DNA of 50,310 bases from UBA668 sp038234785 (GTDB lineage: Bacteria; Actinomycetota; Acidimicrobiia; Acidimicrobiales; Ilumatobacteraceae): assembly GCA_038234785.1 (NCBI GenBank), contig JBBQTC010000021.1:1-50310 (forward strand), given 5' to 3'. This document shows, piece after piece, positions 25,674-33,965 of the stretch. The position numbers and the translations under genes are program-made. The notes under the pieces are model-generated. The model did no database searches and was not told where the DNA came from. It saw nothing but the letters and a program-made list of their open reading frames with translations. The first letter of the stretch is position 1. The number at the start of each line of letters is the position of its first letter.

Positions 25674-27335
25674 TCACACGAACCAGCCGGACAGATCGAC
25701 GACGACCTGCGAGAACTGCGGCGTATAGAGACCGAGGCCGTATCCCATTCCGGTGCGGACGATCGCCGCGTTCGAGACCGCAACACCCGCCGTGTCGGCG
25801 TTGAGACTGGAGAACGTCCCGCCCGAGAACTGGTAGTAGGGGCCGAGTTGGGCGTAGGTGTTGGTGACCGGGATCACGGCGAGGTTGCCCAACACCGCAC
25901 TGGGGCACTGCGGCAGACCGAAGCGCATCCCGACCTCCACCACCCGTACACCGGCGGCGGGGTTCCCGGTCGTGCGACTGTCGAGGAAGCGGCCTGGCGT
26001 GGACGGCACGAACAGCCCTGCCGTCGAGACAGGGGCCGAAGCAGTGGTGAACCAGCCCTGGACGTCGACGACGAGGTGCGTCCCGGCCGTCACGTTGAGG
26101 GCCACCTTCCCCGATCCATCGACGGGCACGATGACCAGGTTGGCGATCGTCTGATCGACCCGGCTGGTGAGCAGATTTCGCCAGGCGCCGATCGCCATGT
26201 TGCCGGCGCCGACCTGGACCGCGCCGATGGCGTCGGTCTGCGTGGCGACGACGTTGAGCGCCACCGCCCGCACGCCGGTGCTGGGCACACCACCGCGACC
26301 GGTGACCTGGAGCTTGACGGTGTCGCCCGCGGCGGGCTTCGGGCCGGTGAACGCGACCGCAGTGGCCGCTCTGGTGTCGAGCAGCCGCGACGGCGTGAGC
26401 GCGGTGAATCGGCCTGCGGCCACGGGCCCACCCGCCGGTGAGAAGTAGCCGACCACGCTGACCCGGAGGTGCGCACCGACGGAGTTGAAGACTCGCATCG
26501 TGCCGTTGGGAGCGAGCGGGATGACGGCGGTGTTCGCGGCGCGCCCGTCGATGAGGTTGAGATTGGCGGTGCTCCCGACCGCAGTGCCGGGGCCGAGTCC
26601 CTGCACGAACCCACGGCCGGTCCCCTGCGACGCCTCGATCGTGACGACGGCCGCGGTCGCGCCAGCCGGGACGCCGGCTTGGCCGGTCACCTGGAACGCC
26701 GACGTGGTCGCCGCCGCAACGACTCCTGCCGGCTCGAACACGACCGTCGGGGTGACGGTGTCGAACGCACTGGTGTCGGCAGGTCCGGTGTAGGGCGTCG
26801 TCGCCGAGGAGCGAGCGACGAACACCTGGGTCACCCAGATGCGCCCATCGGGTCCCGACGAGATGCCCAGACCCATCTCGGTCCAGTCGCCGATCAGGTT
26901 CGCCTTGTGCGGCGGCGAGTTCTGCAACGCGATCTCGGCGTTGGCGACGCTGTAGTTGTAGGCGATGTTCTCACCGATCGCCCCCCAGCCGGAGGAGACG
27001 CCGGTCGACAGCGTGCCGTAATACGTGTTCGAGTGGACCATCGAGTCGGTGAACATCATGTGGTCGCTCCACGCCTGCGCCTTGGCCGTCAGTTCGGCGC
27101 TGAGCGGAAGGGCCGGCTGGTGGTAGAGCGCCCGGAAGTTGTTCACCAGATCCCGCATCTGCCATTCGGCGCCGGGCGGGCACGGCACACTCGGTGCGCC
27201 GGTCGCGGCCACAGCGGTGGGGACTGCCGCGGGCAGTGCCGGCGTACTGACCAGCAGACCGGCGACGGCGGCGAGCGCGAGAACCGCCTGGCGAGCGCGG
27301 CGAGGCGGACGAGGATGCGCGGCGATGACCATCAC
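25674..27335 (-). CDS. secreted CAP-domain protein with three beta-rich repeats
   Basis: The 553-residue protein has a Tat- or Sec-like signal (basic PRPPRRARQ, hydrophobic core to about residue 45). A CAP/SCP domain follows (about 55-180) with HSNTYYG, GENIAY and the HKANLIG and WVTQVFV strands. Then come three repeats of about 110 residues, each ending in a strand such as VSVVGYF, VDVQGWF or VDLSGWF, and two containing L-D-T/S-R. The repeats are common in Acidimicrobiia surface proteins. CAP proteins bind lipids or act on cell envelopes; the function here is unknown. Confidence 0.85.
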   Translation of the reverse strand: MMVIAAHPRPPRRARQAVLALAAVAGLLVSTPALPAAVPTAVAATGAPSVPCPPGAEWQMRDLVNNFRALYHQPALPLSAELTAKAQAWSDHMMFTDSMVHSNTYYGTLSTGVSSGWGAIGENIAYNYSVANAEIALQNSPPHKANLIGDWTEMGLGISSGPDGRIWVTQVFVARSSATTPYTGPADTSAFDTVTPTVVFEPAGVVAAATTSAFQVTGQAGVPAGATAAVVTIEASQGTGRGFVQGLGPGTAVGSTANLNLIDGRAANTAVIPLAPNGTMRVFNSVGAHLRVSVVGYFSPAGGPVAAGRFTALTPSRLLDTRAATAVAFTGPKPAAGDTVKLQVTGRGGVPSTGVRAVALNVVATQTDAIGAVQVGAGNMAIGAWRNLLTSRVDQTIANLVIVPVDGSGKVALNVTAGTHLVVDVQGWFTTASAPVSTAGLFVPSTPGRFLDSRTTGNPAAGVRVVEVGMRFGLPQCPSAVLGNLAVIPVTNTYAQLGPYYQFSGGTFSSLNADTAGVAVSNAAIVRTGMGYGLGLYTPQFSQVVVDLSGWFV

Positions 27336-27374
27336 ATGGTCATCGGCACCCAGGGTGGCGAACTTGACGGAGGA

Positions 27375-27743
27375 TCAGGGTGCGGCGGTCGTCGTGGTGG
27401 TTGGGGGCAACGTGTCGAGCACCTGTTTGGGTGGCGGGATCTGCAGTTGCTGACCCTTCTCGATGTGATCCGGGTTGGTGATGTGGTTGAGCGCCATCAG
27501 TTCGGCCTGGTCGACGCCGAACCGATTGGCGATCTTGCTGAGCGTGTCGCCGGACTGCACCACGTAGTACGTGACGACCGTCGTGGTCGTGACGACCACC
27601 GTGGTCGTCGTGGTCGTCGTCATCAACGGGGGCAACGTGCCGGCGGTGCCACCGTCGCCACCACATGCGGTTGCGAGCAAGGGCATCGCCACCGATGCCA
27701 CCGCCAGTGCTGCGAGTCGGGCTGCTCTCACGGGCGGGAGCAT
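27375..27743 (-). CDS. LysM-domain lipoprotein
   Basis: The 122-residue product has a lipoprotein signal with lipobox LLATAC. A run of threonines and valines (TTTTTTTVVVTTTTVV) spans the wall as a spacer, then one LysM domain YYVVQSGDTLSKIANRFGV to GQQLQIP binds peptidoglycan glycan. A second Thr-rich tail ends the protein. No catalytic domain is attached, so it probably tethers or scaffolds. It follows the CAP protein gene on the same strand across a 39-nt gap measured from its upstream neighbour's start; the order is LysM first, CAP second being separate. The start was placed at the ATG that gives the signal peptide. Confidence 0.83.
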   Translation of the reverse strand: MLPPVRAARLAALAVASVAMPLLATACGGDGGTAGTLPPLMTTTTTTTVVVTTTTVVTYYVVQSGDTLSKIANRFGVDQAELMALNHITNPDHIEKGQQLQIPPPKQVLDTLPPTTTTTAAP

Positions 27744-27788
27744 AGGCGGGTTCGGCGGGGTTGCCCACTGGCACGTAGCCTCCCCGGA

Positions 27789-28700
27789 ATGACGACGGCG
27801 CAGTTCCCAGGGGCAGAGGCGCCCGATCGCGAGTACGACCTCGACGTCGCGGGCGTGCGGATCGCCGTCCACGAATGGGGTGACGAGGGGGCCGATCCGC
27901 TCTTCCTCGTCCACGGTGGCTCCGACTTTGCGCTCACCTACTCCGAATTCGCCCCTCGACTGGCGAGAGCCGGGTGGCGAGCGATCGCGTGGGACCAACG
28001 AGGGCACGGCGACAGCGAACACGCCGCGCTGTACGGCTGGGACGCCGACATCCGCGATGCGATCGGGGTGATGTCACGGATCACGAGCCGTCCCGCGCCG
28101 GTGATCGGCCACAGCAAGGGCGGAGCGCTCATGATCCAGCTGGCCGACGCACAGCCCTTTCGATTCAGCCACCTCGTCAACCTCGACGGCCTGCCGTCGA
28201 AGCGCCCGATGAGCGACGTCGCCGAGCACGAACGCACGCGGATGATCGGCGGCGACATCGGCGGCTGGTTGGATCACCGCCGCAAGACGGCCACCGCAAC
28301 CCGTCGTGCCGGGTCGCTCGAGGAGCTCGCCCGCCGGCGAGGAAAGATGAACCCGCGCCTGTCCTTCGAGTGGCTGTGCTTCCTGGTGACGGTCGGTGCG
28401 CGTCTCGATCCGGACGGCTGGCGCTGGAAGCTCGACCCTTCGATGCGATTCGGCGGGTTCGGGCCATGGCGGCCGGAGTGGACAGCATCGCGGATGCCCG
28501 GGCTCGGCATGCCGTTCCTTGGCGTACTGGCCGGCCAGCAGGAGCCGATGGGCTGGGGCACGCTGCCCCACCAGATCGAACCGTTCGTTCCGGCCACGGG
28601 CCGGTTGGAGGTGCTCACCGACTCGGGCCACTTCGTGCACATCGAGCAGCCCGAGCTCGTCGCCGGCCTGGTGCTCGACTTCCTCGGAGGATCTCGATGA
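27789..28700 (+). CDS. alpha/beta hydrolase
   Basis: The 303-residue alpha/beta hydrolase has the oxyanion loop LVHGG (40-44), the DQRGHGDS motif (69-76) and the nucleophile elbow GHSKGG with S109. The histidine is in TDSGHFVHIE near the C-terminus and an acidic partner lies before it. Relatives hydrolyse esters, epoxides or C-C bonds. The family does not reveal the substrate. Its last codon overlaps the start of the next hydrolase gene (ATGA), so the two products may act together. Confidence 0.88.
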   Translation: MTTAQFPGAEAPDREYDLDVAGVRIAVHEWGDEGADPLFLVHGGSDFALTYSEFAPRLARAGWRAIAWDQRGHGDSEHAALYGWDADIRDAIGVMSRITSRPAPVIGHSKGGALMIQLADAQPFRFSHLVNLDGLPSKRPMSDVAEHERTRMIGGDIGGWLDHRRKTATATRRAGSLEELARRRGKMNPRLSFEWLCFLVTVGARLDPDGWRWKLDPSMRFGGFGPWRPEWTASRMPGLGMPFLGVLAGQQEPMGWGTLPHQIEPFVPATGRLEVLTDSGHFVHIEQPELVAGLVLDFLGGSR

Positions 28701-29344
28701 CCACCGTGTTCCTCACCCACAACCACATCCAGCTCGCGCTCCACGAACTGCGTCCCGGAGACGGCCGAGCCCTGCTGGTGTTGCACGGACTCGGTGAGCA
28801 GTCGCCGGCCGCCGTGCCGGGCTGGGCGCTCGCCTGGCCGGGGCCCGTGCACGCCCTCGACTTCACCGGGCACGGCGCTTCCACCGTTCCGGCGGGCGGC
28901 GGGTATTCGGCCGAGATGCTGCTGGCCGACGCCGACGCTGCGCTCGCCCACCTCGGTGACCTCACGGTCGTCGGGCGCGGGCTCGGTGCGTACGTCGCCC
29001 TGATGCTCGCCGGGGCGCGCCCCGAGCATGTGCGTGGTGCCGTGCTCTGCGACGGACCGGGCCTGTGGGGCGGCGCGACCGGCCCCGCGTCGAGCAGCTT
29101 CGCGGTGCTCGAGCCGACGGCGTCGCCCCCTGACCCTTACGCCCTGCTCGAGATGTCCAAGGACCTGCGACCCCGCGACTACGCGCAGGTCTTCGCCCGG
29201 CTGGCGCTCGAACACTCCGGCCTCGACGAACCGATCACCGTCGCCACCATCGTTCGCCCACCCTGGCTGGAAGCTGTGCTGGGGGAGGTCGGCGTCGTCG
29301 AGCACACACTCGAGGGAGCGCTGGCCGCCTACGCCAAGGTCTGA
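28697..29344 (+). CDS. alpha/beta hydrolase-fold protein lacking the nucleophile
   Basis: The 215-residue protein has the hydrolase-fold segments LLVLHGLGE (26-34) and LDFTGHGAST (54-63). At the nucleophile elbow the sequence is VVGRGLGAY, with glycine 95 in the place of serine, aspartate or cysteine. The C-terminus is short and the usual histidine segment is reduced to VVEHTLEGAL. It is therefore likely non-catalytic, or uses another mechanism. Start overlaps the preceding hydrolase stop by 4 nt. A regulatory or complex-forming role with the upstream hydrolase is inferred. Confidence 0.82.
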   Translation: MTTVFLTHNHIQLALHELRPGDGRALLVLHGLGEQSPAAVPGWALAWPGPVHALDFTGHGASTVPAGGGYSAEMLLADADAALAHLGDLTVVGRGLGAYVALMLAGARPEHVRGAVLCDGPGLWGGATGPASSSFAVLEPTASPPDPYALLEMSKDLRPRDYAQVFARLALEHSGLDEPITVATIVRPPWLEAVLGEVGVVEHTLEGALAAYAKV

Positions 29345-29346
29345 GG

Positions 29347-30411
29347 TCAGACCGTGCGCTGGCTGACGTAGGCCGCCATCGCGACCAGTTCGTCCCGTGC
29401 CTGACCGGTGATCGGCGCGACGTCGATCGCCGCCACGGCCTCCTCGGTGAGACGGGCGATGGTGGTTTCCAGATCAGCCAGGGCGCCGGTCTCGACGATG
29501 ACCTGCTGCACGCGCTCGACGTCGGCGTCGGTGAGGTGCACCGTTCCGACCAGCGCCAGAACGTCGGCCTGCGCGGCGCTGGCGGCCTCTACCGCGCGAG
29601 CCATCAGTGGGGTGGGCTTGCCCTCGCGGAGGTCGCCGCCGACCGGCTTACCGGTGACCGTGGCATCGCCGAAGGCGCCCATGACGTCGTCGCGCATCTG
29701 GAACGCATCGCCCAGCGGCAAGCCGTACGCGCTCAGCGCAGGGAGCAGTTCCTGTGCGCGATCCGGCGCGGCGAGCACCGCACCGAGATGCAGAGGGCGC
29801 TCGATGGTGTACTTCCCGCTCTTGTAGCGGCAGATCAGCTCCGCCTTGTGCCGGCGTCGTTCGTTCCGCACCCCGCCGACGATGTCGAGCACCTGGCCGA
29901 CGTTGAGCTCGATGCGCAGCTCGTTCCAGATCGACCACGCGGGAGCGGAGGCGCCGGCCATCAACTGATCGGCGTAGACGAACGCGAGGTCGCCGACCAG
30001 GATCGCCACACCCTCCCCGAACCGGCGCGCCTCTCCCGCCCACTCGTGATCGCGGTGGTGTTGGGCGAAGACCGTGTGGGTGGTGGGTTCTCCGCGACGA
30101 CTCGCGGCGTCGTCCATGACGTCGTCGTGGAAGAGCGCGAACGCGTGCATCAGCTCGAAGGCTGCCCCGGCGTCGATGACCATCGGGTCGTCGGGGTCTC
30201 CGCCGGCACCGACGAAACCCCAATGACAGAACGCCGGCCGGAGCCGCTTGCCACCGACGAGGACCAGCCGGCCGATCTCGTTCATCGGTTCGGCAAGGTC
30301 CTCATCGAACGCCGACCAGCGGGCGACCTCCGGTTCCAGCACCGCTCGTAACCTGTCCTCCACACGGGCCGCGATGGCGACGAGCGAGGTCGGAACGGCC
30401 GGCAGGATCAC
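29347..30411 (-). CDS. trans-polyprenyl diphosphate synthase
   Basis: The 354-residue enzyme condenses isopentenyl diphosphate with allylic diphosphates. It has GGKRLRP (53-59), the first Asp-rich motif DDVMD (96-100) and a second motif DDVMG in FQMRDDVMG, in which the last two positions differ from the usual DDILD. The residues before the first motif (LMHAFALFHDD) include bulky side chains expected to limit chain length. The type (geranylgeranyl, farnesyl or longer) is not determinable. It is convergent with the hydrolase pair and follows the xse operon on the same strand after 66 nt. Confidence 0.92.
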   Translation of the reverse strand: MILPAVPTSLVAIAARVEDRLRAVLEPEVARWSAFDEDLAEPMNEIGRLVLVGGKRLRPAFCHWGFVGAGGDPDDPMVIDAGAAFELMHAFALFHDDVMDDAASRRGEPTTHTVFAQHHRDHEWAGEARRFGEGVAILVGDLAFVYADQLMAGASAPAWSIWNELRIELNVGQVLDIVGGVRNERRRHKAELICRYKSGKYTIERPLHLGAVLAAPDRAQELLPALSAYGLPLGDAFQMRDDVMGAFGDATVTGKPVGGDLREGKPTPLMARAVEAASAAQADVLALVGTVHLTDADVERVQQVIVETGALADLETTIARLTEEAVAAIDVAPITGQARDELVAMAAYVSQRTV

Positions 30412-30477
30412 GAGGGCAGGCTAGGGGGAAACGCCCGTCGTCGGCAGTCGGTGCCGGCGTGGGCAGCGGGCGTCGGC

Positions 30478-30687
30478 TCAGCCCTCGGGGCCGAGGTCGG
30501 CGACGACCTGTTCGATCTGCAGACGGGCGTTGCCGATGCGGTCGCGACAGAAGGCGATGAGTGCAGCGGCTCGCTGCACCTGGGCGGCGAGCACGTCGAC
30601 ATCGACGTCGCTGCGTTCCAGTTGACCCAGGATGGTCTCGAGTTCGTCGAGTGCCTCGGCATAGCCGGCGGCGACAGGTTCGGTCAT
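30478..30687 (-). CDS. xseB: exodeoxyribonuclease VII small subunit
   Basis: The 69-residue protein shows the family pattern: YAEALDELETILGQLERSDVDVDVLAAQVQRAAALIAFCRDRI, an antiparallel helical hairpin with the L-E-x-I-L/L-E motif. The ATG overlaps the xseA stop by 4 nt (ATGA), the standard coupling of this pair. Confidence 0.93.
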   Translation of the reverse strand: MTEPVAAGYAEALDELETILGQLERSDVDVDVLAAQVQRAAALIAFCRDRIGNARLQIEQVVADLGPEG

Positions 30688-32012
30688 GGCTGGGTCTCCT
30701 CCACACGGCTGGTCGCCGTGCCACTGGCAAAGGTAGTGACGATCTGGTCGCCGGGCACCAACTCATCCGCGGCGCGGACCGTCCGGCCGTCGACGGTGCG
30801 GGTGATGCTCCAACCCCGAGCCATCGTGTTGACGGGATCGAGCAGGCGGACGCGCTCGCCGACGGCATCGAGGTGGCGAACTTCCGGGTCGAGCCGCTGA
30901 GGGGCGCGACGAACTGCGGCGGATGCGGAACGAAGGCGGACGTCGGCACGGTCGACGACCCGACCGGCGCCACTTCGCACCCGCTGGGCACGTTGGGCGA
31001 GGCGTTCCTCGCCACGGTCGACTGCCGCGACGACGCGGAGCCGGATGCCCTGGGACAGTTCGGCGAGGTCGGTGGTCGCCGACTGCACGGCGCGTTCGGC
31101 GACGCGTTCGATCGCGATCCACGCCGTCTCGGTGCGTTGCCGATACGCGAGCACGTGCTCGACGAGCGACGCAGCACACGCGGTGGGTGTCTTCAGTGCC
31201 GTGTGGGCGACCTCGTCGGCGACGCTGCGGTCGATCTCGTGGCCGAGTCCGGTGAACACCGGCAACGCTGCAGTTGCGATCGCGGTGGCGATGGCCTCGT
31301 GGTCGAACGTGGCCAATTCGCTGCGACTGCCGCCGCCGCGGATGAGCACGACGGCATCGAGGTCGGCGCGGCGGGCGAGCGTGCGCACCCCTGCCGTGAC
31401 CTCGGTGACCGCCCACTCGCCCTGCACCCGCACGTCGAGCACGCGCAGCTGGAACGCCAGGCCGCTGCGCTCGATCTCGTGCAAGAAGTCGGCCCACGCC
31501 GCGCTGGCGGTGCTGGTGACGACTCCGATTCGCAGCGGCGCCACCGCCAGCGGCCGTCGCTTGTTGCGATCGAGCAGCCCGGACTCGGTGAGCCGACGCA
31601 CGACGTCGTCGCGCTGCAACGCGAGTTCGCCGAGGGTGAACCGGGGGTCGATGCCGCTCATCTTCAGGCCGAGTTGACCCGACGGCGCGAAGAAGTCGAG
31701 GTGGCCGAAGATGCGGACCTTGAGGCCGTCGGCCAGATGGAGCCGGTTCTTCATCAGCAGCGGACGGAGGCGAGCGCGGCTGTTGGCGAAGAACTGCACG
31801 TTGACGACCGCCTTGCCGTCGCCGCCGTCCTCGACGAGACGGAAGTAGGCGTGCTGCCCACGCTCGTTCCAGCCTTGGATCTCGCCGCGTACCCACACGC
31901 CGTCGTCGAACCGGCGGCGCAGCGCGCCGTTGATGGCCTCGGCCAGCTCACCCACCGAGTAGGTCGGGACGCCCCCGTCGTCGAGATCGAGGTTGAGCGT
32001 GGGTTGGCTCAC
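30684..32012 (-). CDS. xseA: exodeoxyribonuclease VII large subunit
   Basis: With XseB this forms exonuclease VII, which degrades single-stranded DNA to oligonucleotides. The 442-residue chain has an N-terminal OB fold (about 15-110: TYSVGELAEAINGAL to FGHLDFFAPSGQLGL), the catalytic domain (about 130-310) with VVTSTASAAWADFLHEI, VVLIRGGGSRSELATFD and GLGHEIDRSVADEVAHTALKTPTA, then a coiled-coil and C-terminal part ending RGWSITRTVDGR. The length equals that of bacterial XseA. The GTG start overlaps the stop of the upstream GNAT gene by 4 nt; upstream frame is shadow. Confidence 0.95.
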   Translation of the reverse strand: MSQPTLNLDLDDGGVPTYSVGELAEAINGALRRRFDDGVWVRGEIQGWNERGQHAYFRLVEDGGDGKAVVNVQFFANSRARLRPLLMKNRLHLADGLKVRIFGHLDFFAPSGQLGLKMSGIDPRFTLGELALQRDDVVRRLTESGLLDRNKRRPLAVAPLRIGVVTSTASAAWADFLHEIERSGLAFQLRVLDVRVQGEWAVTEVTAGVRTLARRADLDAVVLIRGGGSRSELATFDHEAIATAIATAALPVFTGLGHEIDRSVADEVAHTALKTPTACAASLVEHVLAYRQRTETAWIAIERVAERAVQSATTDLAELSQGIRLRVVAAVDRGEERLAQRAQRVRSGAGRVVDRADVRLRSASAAVRRAPQRLDPEVRHLDAVGERVRLLDPVNTMARGWSITRTVDGRTVRAADELVPGDQIVTTFASGTATSRVEETQP

Positions 32013-32620
32013 GCGGCCCACCAGAGGCGGTAGGCAGCGGGACCATCGGGCAGCAGGGTGAACTCCCCGATCTGCTCGAGGCCGAGCGATCGGTAGAACG
32101 CGAGGTTCGCCGGGTTCGTGCTCTCCAGGTAGATCCCCACACCCGCCTCGCGCGCCCTGGCCTGGCCGGCGGCGACCAGTCGTCGACCGTGGCCCGCACC
32201 CTGATGTTCTGGATGCACCGCCAAGAACTGCAGGTAGTGAAAGGGCGGCGCCGGCTTGTTGTTGGCGAACGCACCGAGCCCGGCACCCACCGTGGCGGCG
32301 CGCTCGGGGCCGAGCAGCGCGGCGAGCATCCCGCCGACGCTGGGGAGGTCGGGGAAGGCGAAGGGGCGGTCGTCGGTCCGCCACAATGCGACGCCGACGA
32401 TGCGACTGTCGTCGCGCACGACGTCGATCGTGCCATGGGCCGCGAAGGCCTCGGTGAACAACCCCAGCCAGGCAGCACCGGCCTGCAGCCGCGTGGCACC
32501 CTCGCGGAACACCCACTCGAACATCGGGTCGTCGGCGAACGCTGCGCCGAGCACGCCGCGCACGGCAGCGAGGTCGGCAAGATCGGCCAGGTTCGCTTGC
32601 AGCGACGCGGGAGCAGTCAT
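32009..32620 (-). CDS. GNAT family N-acetyltransferase
   Basis: The 203-residue GNAT has the characteristic AVRGVLGAAFADDPMFEWVF opening, the acetyl-CoA strand and loop FLAVHPEHQGAGHGRRLV and the NPANLAFYRSLGLEQIGE tail. Family members of this type acetylate small amines or act in toxin and drug modification; the substrate is unknown. The gene is first in a coupled operon with xseA and xseB. Confidence 0.87.
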   Translation of the reverse strand: MTAPASLQANLADLADLAAVRGVLGAAFADDPMFEWVFREGATRLQAGAAWLGLFTEAFAAHGTIDVVRDDSRIVGVALWRTDDRPFAFPDLPSVGGMLAALLGPERAATVGAGLGAFANNKPAPPFHYLQFLAVHPEHQGAGHGRRLVAAGQARAREAGVGIYLESTNPANLAFYRSLGLEQIGEFTLLPDGPAAYRLWWAA

Positions 32621-32663
32621 CTCGGCAGAGGTTAGAGCGCTGCTGGTCGTTGCGCGCCGGGCG

Positions 32664-33908
32664 TCAGGCGCCGAGTTCGTGGACGTTGTCGAGTTCGGGC
32701 GAGTCCACCGTGAACAGTTCGCCGTCGATCGGCAGGGCTTGGCTGCGGCGGAGGTCGTCGATGGCGTTGAGCGGACGCTCGAGCGCGCGGCGTCGGGTGG
32801 TGGCGAGGTCGTCGAAGGAGCGGTTCACCTGGTCGAACTGGCGCTTCACCTTGTCGACCTGCTCGGCGTACTTCCCCCACTGCTGGCCGAACTTGCCCAA
32901 CAGGCTGAGGATCTCGTGGCTCGTCTGCTCGATCATGAAGTTGTCGAACGCCTGACGGATGACGCCGAGGAACGCGAAGAGGGTGAGCGGCGAGCAGATG
33001 ACGATGTGCTGGCGCATGGCGTCTTCCAGCAGGGTGTCGTCGGACTCGTGGATGAACGAGGCGAGGCTCTCGTTGGGTACGAACAGGAGCACGTTCTCGA
33101 CCGTGGGACGTTCGTCGACGGTGGCGTATTCGCGCTTGGCCAACTCGCGGACCCGGGCACGAACGTCGCGGACGAAGGTGGCGCGGTAGGCCGAGCGCTC
33201 GGCCTCGGTGGTCGCCTCGAGGTACTTGAGGTAGGACGCCATCGGGAACTTGACGTCCATGAACAGGACGTGGCCCTTCGGCAGGAGGAAGGTGAAGTCG
33301 GGGATGCCCGACCCTTCGCCCGAGAGCCCGGTGCGCTTGACGTAGTTGACCTTCTCCTGCATGCCGGCCAGGCGAAGGACGTCCTCGGCCATGCGCTCGC
33401 CCCACTGCCCACGGGCGTTCGATGAGGCCAACGCTTCACGAAGGCTGTTGGCGGTGGCACCGAGGGACTGGGTGATCTCGGTGTGGACCTGGAGCGATCG
33501 GTCGACCTGGCCGAACCGCTCGCTGGTGGCGTCGCCGAGTTGTTGGACCAATTGTGAGAGCCGATCGATGTCGGTCTGCACACCGGTCTGCACCTCGCCG
33601 AGCTTCTGATCGATGAGCTGCTGGCGGCCGGCGAGTGACGCATCGGCGGCCTGTGTGGCGGCACCCAACTGCTCGCGGGTGAACAGCACTGCCTGCTGCA
33701 CCGCCGCTTGGACGGCCCGGTCGCGCTCGAGGTTGGCCCGTTCGTTGGCCTGGGAGACGGCTGCGGCGACGGCCTCGTGCACGATCTGCGGCGACCAGTC
33801 GGGGACGCCGGCGGTGGGGGGCGCCACCGGGACCGTGCGACGGTTCGCGAACAGCCACGCAATGACGGCAAGGGCCACCACGAGGAGGACGACGAGTACG
33901 GATTCCAT
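32664..33908 (-). CDS. rmuC: DNA recombination protein RmuC
   Basis: The 414-residue protein limits inversions and rearrangements in E. coli and has a restriction-endonuclease-like fold. It begins with a membrane helix (VLVVLLVVALAVIAWLF), continues with a coiled-coil rich in Gln and Ala (about residues 40-145) and ends with the RmuC domain (about 150-390: ARGQWGERMAEDVLRLAGM, SGIPDFTFLLPKGHVLFMDVKFP, NVLLFVPNESLASFIHE). Next to xseAB it suggests a DNA-repair neighbourhood. The third ATG was taken as start; the first lies 12 nt upstream. Confidence 0.92.
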   Translation of the reverse strand: MESVLVVLLVVALAVIAWLFANRRTVPVAPPTAGVPDWSPQIVHEAVAAAVSQANERANLERDRAVQAAVQQAVLFTREQLGAATQAADASLAGRQQLIDQKLGEVQTGVQTDIDRLSQLVQQLGDATSERFGQVDRSLQVHTEITQSLGATANSLREALASSNARGQWGERMAEDVLRLAGMQEKVNYVKRTGLSGEGSGIPDFTFLLPKGHVLFMDVKFPMASYLKYLEATTEAERSAYRATFVRDVRARVRELAKREYATVDERPTVENVLLFVPNESLASFIHESDDTLLEDAMRQHIVICSPLTLFAFLGVIRQAFDNFMIEQTSHEILSLLGKFGQQWGKYAEQVDKVKRQFDQVNRSFDDLATTRRRALERPLNAIDDLRRSQALPIDGELFTVDSPELDNVHELGA

Positions 33909-33965
33909 ACCGACCATCATGGCGAGGGGGTGTGACAGGGTTCGCGGATGCCACGAACGAGCAGG

